Part shown: positions 48,665 to 56,984 of the stretch, one piece after another
How positions within the stretch are numbered: the first letter of the stretch is position 1
How the letters are laid out: each line of letters begins with the position of its first letter
Assembly (NCBI GenBank): GCA_948144175.1
Contig: CANXME010002654.1
Coordinates: 1,612,001-1,676,000 of the forward strand
From: Closterium sp. NIES-65
Lineage: Eukaryota > Streptophyta > Zygnematophyceae > Desmidiales > Closteriaceae
DNA: 64,000 bases
Reading direction: 5' to 3'
Made by a program: the position numbers and the translations under genes
The notes under the pieces: model-generated
What the model saw: only the letters and a program-made list of their open reading frames with translations
Databases searched by the model: none
What the model was told of the DNA's origin: nothing

Positions 48665-50056
48665 AAAACTCAGCAACTAGGCTAGCGGCGTAGTCTAGAC
48701 GAGAGGTGGCAGCAAAGTCGAGAAGCTCAGCAACTAAGGCAGACGCAGCAGCGACTCAAAGGAAGGGTCAGTGACAACAGTAGCCAGGATACGCGTGACA
48801 GTAGGACTGGCAGCACGAAGGGAGTTTGACTCCGGGTCAGCAAAAGCAGGAAGAGAGGACGCAGGAGGAGACAGCAGTGGGACACGCTGTGGAGCAGTGG
48901 AAGGACGAAGCGCCATCCGGTGAGTGCCTGGGACAGCAAAAGGACGCTGACTCGCGACACGACTACCAGTGAGAGCAGCACGGACAAGCAACACACGACG
49001 AGACTCAGGCGACGCAGGACGAGACTCAGGCGCATGATGCTCACTAAGACCTCTAGTTGGACCAGTGTAAGGAGCAGGACCAGGGAGAGAGGAGGCAGAC
49101 GGTAGCTGCGACTGCCGCTGGACAGACGGAGGACACCCTAAGGAGGGAGGAGGACAAGGCAGAGGGAGCTGACCAAGAACCTGCTGAAGGAGCGGAACGA
49201 AGTATGGCCGCGGCCGTGCAGCAACTCCAGAACCAGCAGAGACACCAGCGCCAGGGTCCGCAGCACCAGTAGCAGCCCCAACTCCCGGGTCCTCAGCACC
49301 AGCAGCAGCTCCAACACCCGACTCCACAGCACCAGCAACAGCACCAGCGCCAGGGTCCTCAGCACCAGCACAAGCTCCAACGCCCGGGTCCTCAGCACTA
49401 GCAGCAGCACCAACGCCCGGGTCCGCAGCACCAGCAGGAGCTCCAACGCCCGGGTCCTCAGCACCAGCAGCAGCTCCAACGCCCGGGTCCTCAGCACCAG
49501 CAGCAGCACCAGCGTCCGGGTCCTCAGCGCCAGCCGTAGCTCCAATCTCTGGGGCCGCAACACCAGCAGCACCAGTAGAGTCTCCAGTACAAGCAGCACT
49601 ACCAGCAGCAGCGGGGTCCGTGACACCATGCACGCCACTCCGAAGAGTGCAGCGCCGCTCGTACCACTCACGGATCCGCTCACAAGAGGGGAGCTCCCGA
49701 CTAGGAGGAGAAGCACTAGCACCAGTCCCAGTAGTACGCCTGGCTCCAGAGGTACCTCTCTTGAGGCTGCAGTACTGTAAGTACCACTCACGCAGCTGCT
49801 CCAAGGAGAGGGCTCCTCCCGGTGTAGGACTCCCAGGCTCAGCACCTCCCGACTCAGAACCCCCAAACTCAGCACCCCCAAGCTCAGCACCCCCAGGCTC
49901 CGCACCCCCAGGCTCCGAACCCCCAGGCTCAGCACCCCCTGGCTCCGCACCCACAAGCTCCGCACCCCCAGGCTCAGCACCCCCAGGCTCCACACCCGCA
50001 GAAGGACGAGGGTCGACAGCTACCTCAACAGGCTCAACCGGGTCTACCTGAGACAC
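48665..50056 (-). pseudogene. Copia-7 linker with AEDPGVGAA repeats
   Basis: 440-residue frame from SQVDPVEPVEVAVD through GGAEPGGAE repeats, LEQLREWYLQYCSLK, a second block CERIREWYERRCTLR, then about eight 11-residue repeats of the GAEDPGVGAAA type (about 49260-49550), RPRPYFVPLLQQVLGQ and a Pro/Ser-rich tail. The frame ends near 48755. Past it lies DFAATSRLDYAASLVAEF followed by TAG at the position shared with Copia-6 and Copia-8. Confidence 0.8.
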
Positions 50057-51688
50057 ACCTGAGGGAGCGGCACCCTGAGGGAGGAGGGGGTCTACGAGAG
50101 CAGCATCTGGCGCGAGGAAGAGAGGCGGGGGGGGGAGCGGGGCAGTGCGGTAGGGGAAGAGGCGGTAGTAAGGGACGGACTCGTCAAAAGTGACGTCCTA
50201 AGAGGGCAAGACCCGGCGCAAGGTGGCGTGGTAAAACTGCCAACCAGGCGCGTCCGGGACAAAGCCGAGGAAGACGCAGGGAACAGCACGGGAGGAGAGC
50301 TTGTCCGCAGACGAATCGCGGACAAAAGCTCAACATCCCCAGACCCGGAAACGCGACGCATTGCCAACCTCTCCCGTCCACAGCAGTGTGGGCGAGGTCT
50401 CCGGCAAGGAGACACGAGGCCAGAGGTTGAGCTGATGCGCAGCGTACCGGACCGCAAACGGCCATAGAAAGTGGGGGGCAGCCGCATGGATCAAGGAGGT
50501 ACGAGCGATCTCCATGACCAGACCAATGCGGCGCTCCGCAACCCCATTCTGCTGTGGAGAGGCCGGAAGCGTGAACGACTGCTCAATGCTGTGCTCAGCA
50601 CAGTAGGCTGCCAAGAGGTCGGAGGATAACTCACCACCTCTGTCAGAGTGCAAGCGCAGGACAGGAAAGTCCGAGTGGAAACGCTCACGGAGATGGAGAG
50701 GGGCTGTGCAGATCCAAGGGATCAAGACATCAGGGACCTCACCCTTGGTGCGCAAGGGGAAGACCGAGGTGTAGCGCGAGTAGTCATCAACAACTATCAG
50801 GAAGTACCTCTCCTGACTCTGACCACGGACGCGGGCTAAGCCCCACACGTCCATGTGGAGCGTCTGCAAGGGAGCAGTCATCGGGGGAAACGAGGAGGAG
50901 AGAGGAGCGGCACGCTGCCGTCCCTCAACACAGGGGAGACAGGTAGGAGCAGGCAAGGGTGGGAGGGCAGGAAGGACCCTGGGAAGGCCAGAGACAAGGT
51001 ACCGGGAGTGCATGGCACGAAGCAGCTGCACAGACGGGTGGCCAAGGCGGTGGTGCCAGAGGACAGTCTCGTGCGCCAGAGAGCGACACGAGCAGGGGGC
51101 CGACAGCTGACCTGACGCGGACGCAGACGCAGCAACTTGAGGGGACTCAGTGGTCAGTGTGTACAGGTCCGACCCCGGCTGCCGAGTGAAGGTAGCCAAG
51201 TGACGGCCCGTACGAGCACACGTCCAGTGTGTCACGCGCTTGTAGGCAGGGGTGAACTGGTGAACACCCCTGTCCTGGAGCGCACATCCTACCACAAAGC
51301 TCGTAGAGAACGAGGGGAGGTGGAGACCTGACAGTGTGCCCGACGGGACCGCAGGACAGGGAAGGACAGTGGAAGAGGTTGCAATTACCGGACCCCCAGA
51401 GGGGTCAGCAAGGGAGACAGCAACTGGCCAAGCAAGCGGCTCAAGGGCAGTGCGGTCAGAAAAGAAGCAGCGAGAAGCACGTGAGTCCAGTGTGAAGGTG
51501 TGCATTGCTGCAGTCGACTCAGTACCAAGGGGGGCAGACGTACAAGCACCTAGAGCAGCTGCCTCACCAGCACCTGGGGTAGCCGACACGTGAGTATCTA
51601 GAGTGGCAGACGCACTAGCCCTAATGCCCGGGTCGAGCGGCACACATAAGTACTCAGCACCCTCTCCACTAGTAGACATCACATACAT
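50057..51688 (-). pseudogene. Copia-7 protease-integrase
   Basis: Frame 50330-51688 includes YVMSTSGEGAEYLCVPLDPG, protease HTFTLDSRASRCFFSDRTAL (DSRAS where relatives have DSGAS), the zinc region HETVLWHHRLGHPSV and CLPCVEG, and the integrase core LHMDVWGLARVRG, LHSDRGGELSSD and NGVAERRIGLVM. A stop (TGA) follows FRVWGC at 50330; the C-terminal part continues beyond with SFCPRFVCGQALL in another frame. Integrase triad present, protease site altered. Confidence 0.86.
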
Positions 51689-52507
51689 AGCAGATAGAAT
51701 AGCATCAAACTCTAGAGCATAGATATCGATCCCCTTCTTCAGGAGATCAATCCAGCGGGGCAGCTCAGTGGCCTGAGGGAACTGAACACGCCAAGCGTTG
51801 TCGAGACGAGCGAAGCAGCGCTGTGTGGCGTGCGGTCGTCCACACTGCTGACCAGTGCGGTCACCTGTGCGAATGACGTATGTGCAGCTAAGACCACCCC
51901 CACCCCCGTGCAGAGAGTACCACTCACGGACCTCCTGGGGCGAAGGAGTGTGCTGCTAGCCCTGGCCACCGCCAGCGCCTCCACGACCACCACCACCGCC
52001 GCCACCTCCTCGACCACCCCAACCTCTGCCGCCGCCGCGTCCACCGCCACCCCAACCACCGCCTCCGCCCCTGCCACCTCCCCCGCCGCTGCCGCCACCA
52101 CCCCCACCGCTGCCACTAGCCCCTCCAGTCGGGCCACCACCCCCACCGCCTCCACCGCCCCCACCGCCGACTTCCCCGCCGTCACCACCACCACCCTTGC
52201 CCCCTTTGCCCTTGCCGCTGCGGCGCCCACTCGAAGCAGACGCGGTGCCGACCTTCTCTGTACCAAGAAGGTCGACAGCAGCAGCAGAGGCGACATAGGG
52301 AAGAAGGGGGGAAGGAGAACACCCCTCAAAGAACGGGGTACGGGGGTCGCCACGAGAGGCACCTATAGCGACTATGCTAGTCTCAGCTGCAAGTAGCTCC
52401 TTCTCGAGGAGGGCAATGGTGAGCTCAGTGGGGCAACGAGCTAGGAAGTGGTCCCTGACAGCACGCAGTGTGTCAGGGAGGCGGGTGACTAGGTGGTAGA
52501 GATTGAG
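51689..52507 (-). pseudogene. Copia-7 Gag C-terminal half, glycine linker and zinc knuckle
   Basis: After a TAG at 52508-52510 the frame resumes LNLYHLVTRLPDTLR. A Gly linker with scattered Arg/Asp lies at about 51960-52200 (C-rich on the plus strand). The extended knuckle reads CTYVIRTGDRTGQQC GRPHATQRC (about 51820-51885), conserving C-x13-C-x3-H-x4-C despite divergence elsewhere. Stops near 51958. Confidence 0.78.
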
Positions 52508-52984
52508 CTAGAGTGGAGGGGGGTGCGTGGCAAGGAACTCAGCAGGCATGGCGGCACGGAAGCGGGCCTCACTAGTACGGAGCTGCGTGATGAGGTCAGC
52601 GACTGTGTGAAAGGAGGCCAGGTCGGGAAACAGGTAGGGGAGGGAGAGACGGCCTAGTGCGGCAGAGGCAGGTGAGGAGTAGCAAGCAACTACAGCTGTG
52701 TACAGTGCCTGTGCAGTCTTGTGCTGACCAAAGTGCTCGCGTTCGTCTATCGGCAGGGAGTTACGAATAGCGAAGCGAGCGTGGGCATCACGAGTCTGCC
52801 ACTGTGAGCGCGCAGTGCTGTCAACAGTAGTAGCAGGGGCAGTGACATGGCCTAGGGCGTGATCGTACAGTGAGATGTCATCCTTGGCTGTGAGCTGTAG
52901 GTAGAGGTGCAGGTCATCTAGCCAGGTGTCAAAATTCATTGGGCGGCCCTCTGCATCAAAAGCTAGAACCTGTGGGCTAGCCAT
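52508..52984 (-). CDS. Copia-7 Gag, N-terminal half
   Basis: 158 residues starting MASPQVLAFDAEGRPMNFDT. RSQWQTRDAHARFAIRNSLP and YSSPASAALGRLSLPYLFPD align with the other Gags at roughly half identity. Ends HPPPL then TAG, where Copia-6 continues with MYITLYF in the same frame. Confidence 0.87.
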   Translation of the reverse strand: MASPQVLAFDAEGRPMNFDTWLDDLHLYLQLTAKDDISLYDHALGHVTAPATTVDSTARSQWQTRDAHARFAIRNSLPIDEREHFGQHKTAQALYTAVVACYSSPASAALGRLSLPYLFPDLASFHTVADLITQLRTSEARFRAAMPAEFLATHPPPL

Positions 52985-53673
52985 AGGAGCAGTAGAAGTA
53001 GCAGTAGTAGCAGTAGAAGAAGCAGTTACGACGGCTCAGTTCGGGCAAGGAGGCGCGGCTCGGGTGGGGCGCCTCGTGTCGGGTCGGGTCACGCAGCTCG
53101 GCTGGGTTCGCGCGGCTCGACTCGGGTCGCGCGGCTCGGTTCGGTCCTGGGCTGTGGCGGTACCGGGGCCTTTTGGGAGGCGAGCGCGGGGCCTAACGAG
53201 GCCGTTTGGGGCCGCTAAGGAGGTCAGGATGGGGTCGACGGGGCCGTTTGGGGCCTTAAGGAGGCGAGCGCGGGGCCTAACGAGGCCGTTTGGGGCCGCT
53301 AAGGAGGTAAGGACGGGGCCGACGGGGCCGTTTGGGGCCTTAAGGAGGTAAGCGCGGGGCTGTTGGGGGCCGTTAGGGGCCGTTAGGGTGGTAAGTGCGG
53401 GGCCATTCGGGGCCTTAATGGGGCCTTAACGGGGCCGTTCGGGGCCTTAACGGGGCCGCTAGGATGGTGGGTGCGGGGCCGAACGGGGCCACTAGGGGTC
53501 GACGGGGCCGTTCTGGGCCGCTAGAGAGGTAAGCGCGGGGCCGTCAAGGGGGGCCTGTAGAGGTCGACGGGGCCATACTAGGCCTCTAGGGAGGTAGGTA
53601 GGTAGGCAGGTAGGTAGGTAGGTAGTGGTGGGCCCTTAAAAGTTCGGTCCTAGGAAGGACCTGCTCTATACCA
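52985..53673 (-). repeat. Copia-7 leader, hairpin and primer site
   Basis: Primer site TGGTATAGAGCA (complement of 53662-53673), hairpin GGTCCT-TCCT-AGGACC, a GGGCCC palindrome, a GGTAGGTAGGTAGG run (53590-53625), then GC-rich repeats containing GGGGCCGTTTGGGGCC and GCTAAGGAGGTAAG. Confidence 0.83.
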
Positions 53674-53807
53674 TGTTGAATAATTGAACAAGAATGGTTG
53701 AACTAGCAGTGAAAACAGTACAAATACCTAACCCTAGAATTGTGTACCCCCTATAGACTAACCCACTGTGGCCTAAACAAGAACAACAACATATATAATG
53801 TTTGACA
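53674..53807 (-). repeat. Copia-7 5' LTR (134 bp)
   Basis: Same length as 46566-46699, with five substitutions. TSD AACCC follows. Confidence 0.95.
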
Positions 53808-53812
53808 AACCC

Positions 53813-53873
53813 TAGGAATGTGTACCCCATATAGGCTACCCCACTATAGCCTACACAATATTACAATTTGACA
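53813..53873 (-). repeat. Copia-5 5' LTR, second fragment
   Basis: TAGGAATGTGTACCCCAT ... CAATTTGACA completes the 121-bp LTR begun at 46506. Confidence 0.9.
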
Positions 53874-54904
53874 CGTTGATCAATCAACATACCCTCAAAC
53901 CAATCTGAGGGCCTGGATGTAAGTATTCTATCACATATAAGTGATCTATACAGGATTGGATTGATGAGGTGCCAATGTACATCAGACCCCAACTCGGACA
54001 GTGATAGCAACCCTCGGGTTCACTCGTTTTTTTGCGATTCGCTGCAAAATCCCTTCCAAAATCGAGTGGTGAAACAAAAAATGGGAGGAAATCAAAGAAA
54101 TGCTTCCAAATAAACCGTTACGCACAAAAAAAACAAGAGGCAACTAAATCGTCTTAGGGTTGCGAAGGAACAATTGTAACATGCCGAAAGATTTATTAAC
54201 GACGTTGATTACTTGTCGTATTCCGATTAAATATATTGGTGCCATTTTTATGTCCTTATGTGAATGATGAGTTGAAGATTTTAATTGTTTTTGGGTATTT
54301 ATTTGGTATACGTGGTAGACTTGATTTCTCTATATTATAGTAAGAACATTTATATGAGTATTGGATTTTGTAGGTTGTTTTCTTTGTTTACACTTATAGA
54401 TGTTGTTGATGTATCATTTGAACAGTTTTACAAAAAGGGAGGTGATGACGCCAGCTTCGTTTCCATGACATCATCATCGTCAGATTTTCGCGCGAAATTT
54501 CTGGTATCGATGATGACGTCAGCATCGAAATTTGTGCGAAATTTCGAACGTCGCTGCTGACGTCAGGCATTTTTCTCGCGCAAAAAATTGTGCTGACGTC
54601 ATCAGCGTCGCCCGAAATTAATCAAGCTCGCTGTTGACATGTGCTGTTTCTCGCGCTTGAAGTGTGGGAAGGGGTGGGGCGAGGCGAGAATTGTGGAAGG
54701 GGGGGTTTCGCGTACAGTACGTTTGGTCCTTGTTCTTCTTGTCGTAACTGCTCATTCTGGCTGGCGTAACTGTAAAACGCCAGCTCAAATTTTTGTTTTT
54801 TTGTTTTGAAAGTTGTAGTTCGTCTGCTCTGCTTTTGTCCTATCTTTCAGTTGTAACTGTAGAATGAAAACGATTTTCAAGTAGGAACAAAACAAACAGT
54901 TGTC
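53874..54904. other. AT-rich host DNA with TGACGTCA cluster
   Basis: No gene recognised. Three perfect TGACGTCA palindromes lie at 54514-54521, 54558-54565 and 54594-54601, with near matches at about 54445 (TGACGCCA) and 54467 (TGACATCA), interleaved with CGCGAAATTT/GCGAAATTTCG. TGACGTCA is the classical bZIP (TGA/CRE) site. Short AT-rich open frames around 54285-54560 show no domain. Confidence 0.6.
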
Positions 54905-55279
54905 TGTCAGTAGATCTGCACTGTGGATGCCCGATTGATCCTGGAGAGGGTTACAAGCGCGTTCGCCTTGGGGGTTATGGGCGCACTGACCCGCTACTGA
55001 AACAAGCCCTTTCATCCCAATGGTCTAGTGGTTGGGATTCTGACATGGTATCAGAGCGGTCTCGGGTTCGATTCCCGGTGTATGCACATGTAGGCCGTTG
55101 CCGCTGTGCTTAGTCCTGGGCCTCCCAGTGTGGGGGAGTGTCAGTAGATCTGCACTGTGGATGCCCGATTGATCCTGGAGAGGGTTACAGGCGCGTTCGC
55201 CTGGGGGGTTATGGGCGCACTGACCCGCTACTGAAACAAGCCCTTTCATCCCAATGGTCTAGTGGTTGGGATTCTGACA
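54905..55279 (+). mobile_element. TRIM-1: miniature LTR retrotransposon
   Basis: 375 bp: two 141-bp LTRs (54905-55045, 55139-55279) around a 93-bp internal part that contains primer site TGGTATCAGAGC (55046-55057) and purine tract GTGTGGGGGAG (55128-55138). Perfect TSD TTGTC (54900-54904, 55280-55284). LTRs are nearly identical (differences around AAGCGC/AGGCGC and CTTGGGG/CTGGGGG). No coding capacity, so it depends on another element's enzymes. A tRNA-like segment spans the LTR/primer-site junction. Confidence 0.95.
55009..55082 (+). promoter_or_regulatory. tRNA-like segment with Pol III A and B boxes in TRIM-1
   Basis: A box TGGTCTAGTGG (55021-55031) fits TRGYNNARNNG exactly and lies in the end of the LTR. 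B box GGTTCGATTCC (55065-55075) fits GGTTCGANTCC exactly and lies after the primer site. Between them TCTGA and TCAGA pair around a 7-base loop CATGGTA, so the LTR/primer junction falls in an anticodon-like loop. CGGG/CCCG forms a T-arm. The acceptor stem does not pair (5' TCCCAAT), so it is not a functional tRNA gene. Confidence 0.65.
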
Positions 55280-55332
55280 TTGTCAAACTATTACAAATGT
55301 AAACTGTCAACAAATTGACTATGAACTATGAA

Positions 55333-55380
55333 CTAGAAACAAAACAAACAGCATTGTTCAGTTGGCTGTTTTGTTTCTAG
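55333..55380. repeat. Hairpin between the TRIMs
   Basis: CTAGAAACAAAAC pairs with GTTTTGTTTCTAG at the far end, and inside it CAGC/GCTG closes the stem after a 4-base bulge. The loop is about 12 bases. A related ACAAAACAAACAG string also precedes TRIM-1. Confidence 0.6.
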
Positions 55381-55478
55381 CTCAATGCTTTCAACTGTTT
55401 TTTTTGTTTCCACTACACAATAACAATTCTCTTACTATTGGTCAACTTTGTGTCCAATCAAGAAAGGCTCTTCCACTT

Positions 55479-55855
55479 GGTCAGAATCCCAACCACTAGA
55501 CCATTGGGATAAAATGGCTTGTTTCAGTAGCGGGTCAGTGCGCCCATAACCCCCCTGGCAAACGCGCCTGTAACCCCCCCTAGGATCGATCGGGGATCTC
55601 ACAGTGTAACTCTACTGACACCCCCCCACACTGGGAGGCCCAGGACTGAGCACAGTGGCAACGGCCTACATGTGGATACACCGGGATTCGAACCCGAGAC
55701 CGCTTTGATACCATGTCAGAATCCCAACCACTAGATCATTGGGATAAATGGGCTTGTTTCAGTAGCGGGTCAGTGCGCCCATAACCCCCCAGGCAAAAGC
55801 GCATGTAACCCCCTCTAGGATCGATCAGGGATCTCATAGTGTAGCTCTACTGACA
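55479..55855 (-). mobile_element. TRIM-2: inverted second copy of the miniature LTR element
   Basis: 377 bp, 142-bp LTRs (55479-55620, 55714-55855), primer site on the minus strand TGGTATCAAAGC (complement of 55702-55713), perfect TSD CACTT (55474-55478, 55856-55860). The outermost base of the left LTR is changed (GGTCAG for TGTCAG). Same family as TRIM-1, more diverged. The B box is GGTTCGAATCC (perfect); the A box TGATCTAGTGG has one mismatch. Confidence 0.95.
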
Positions 55856-55860
55856 CACTT

Positions 55861-56984
55861 CTCCCTTCCCAAAGCAAACCCTCTAGCCCTTTCTCCCTTT
55901 CTTTCCCATCCTTCTCTTACTCAAACCAAACTCCACATTTTCTTGGAGCTTGTTTCATTGTTCTTCCTCAAAACACATTCAAGCTCAACACATTCAAGCT
56001 CTTTTAGTGGTCACATTCAAGGTACCTAGAGATAACTCTTCAAGCTCTCTTTTATCTAGTGATTACTCTTCTTGGTTCTCTCTTGCTACATATTAAGTGA
56101 GTTGAGATATTCTCTTCTTTAGTTAACTACTCTATTTCAAACTCTTCCAGCTACTCTCAACTTTTGATCACTTTTCAGAGTGTACCCTAGCATATCTATC
56201 TAGAAGAAAGTCGAGCTCAATTCTTGTATGTTTTTATTATCCTCATGCATTGACTTCTATGTTCTTGCATTTACCAACATACACTCCAGCACCTTGCTTT
56301 TGTTATTCCTGGACGTGCTTCTTATCAGGCATCAACAATTGGTTTACATCAGCATCTTAACTTCAGGCTGCACCGAGCTCAAAGTCTGCATTTGAAGTTT
56401 TTGTGGTAATATAGTGAAATTGCTAGCTTGTTAATGTTTTTTTCAAACGTTTTTTTATTTTTATTTTGTCTTACAATCTTCTAGGTCTTATGGATAGTGA
56501 TGTTGTTCTTCATTCTGTTATTTATATCAGGAGGGAAAACAAGAACGGATTCATACTATCAGCATTGAAATTGTGCCAGATTGTTCAGCATACCAAGGTT
56601 GTAATATGATGTTTGCTTATGTTTACCGATGATTTTTTTGTAAATTTTATTCAATGTTTTTTTGTGTCACAACCAATATTTCACTATTTAAATGATTGCT
56701 CCTACTTCTGATTTGAATGCAGCGTTTCTAACCTTTGATGCATACATGATACCTTTTGTTTACTGTCTTACAGCAACATCATCAAGATTCAACAGCATCC
56801 CTTCTGAAATTGAGAGTCTGGTGAAGTGTTGGCTATAAGCTATAAATGTATTTACAATGGTTTTTTATGTACAATGTATAGTGATGTCATGGAGTACTCA
56901 TTTTGAGAAAGTTATTTGGTGGTGTAGTTAGTGCTTTTTTTCTGGTAGGTAAATAAATGTTTGTGTGTTATTGTTAATATGTTT
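55861..56984. other. AT-rich host DNA, no recognised gene
   Basis: CT- and T-rich (TTCAAGCTC motif repeated around 55980-56070). One exon-like interval at about 56482-56600 is open in one plus-strand frame (SDVVLHSVIYIRRENKNGF) and bounded by AG and GT, with T-rich flanks. No domain is recognised. Coding is possible but unsupported. Confidence 0.4.

Larger units (their letters stand above)
46566..53807 (-). mobile_element. Copia-7: diverged Ty1/copia copy in the Copia-5 LTR
   Basis: 7242 bp, 134-bp LTRs at 46566-46699 and 53674-53807 (five differences), perfect TSD AACCC (46561-46565, 53808-53812). Family modules occur in order on the minus strand, but the proteins are more diverged than those of the other copies, notably Gag and the linker, so it is a separate subfamily. 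Confidence 0.96.
27675..53873 (-). mobile_element. Copia-5: minus-strand Ty1/copia element split by Gypsy-1 and Copia-7
   Basis: Its 121-bp LTRs are at 27675-27795 and, split, at 46506-46565 plus 53813-53873. Between them on the minus strand are RT-RNase H, linker and the integrase core, then Gypsy-1. On the far side of Gypsy-1 only about 100 bases remain before the LTR (leader plus primer site TGGTACCGAGC), so gag, protease and the integrase N-terminus are deleted. The flanking pentamers CACTG and CGTTG match at only 3 of 5 positions. Confidence 0.88.

Noticed and set aside
55009-55082. A genuine tRNA gene (tRNA-Glu-like start, TGG in the loop)
   Set aside because: The acceptor stem does not pair, position 33 of the loop is A rather than T, and the segment crosses an LTR/internal boundary in two separate TRIM copies. 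Kept as a tRNA-like promoter candidate only.
56482-56600. Possible exon bounded by AG and GT in AT-rich DNA
   Set aside because: Short, no domain, no neighbouring exon that continues it. Mentioned in the feature list but not called a gene.
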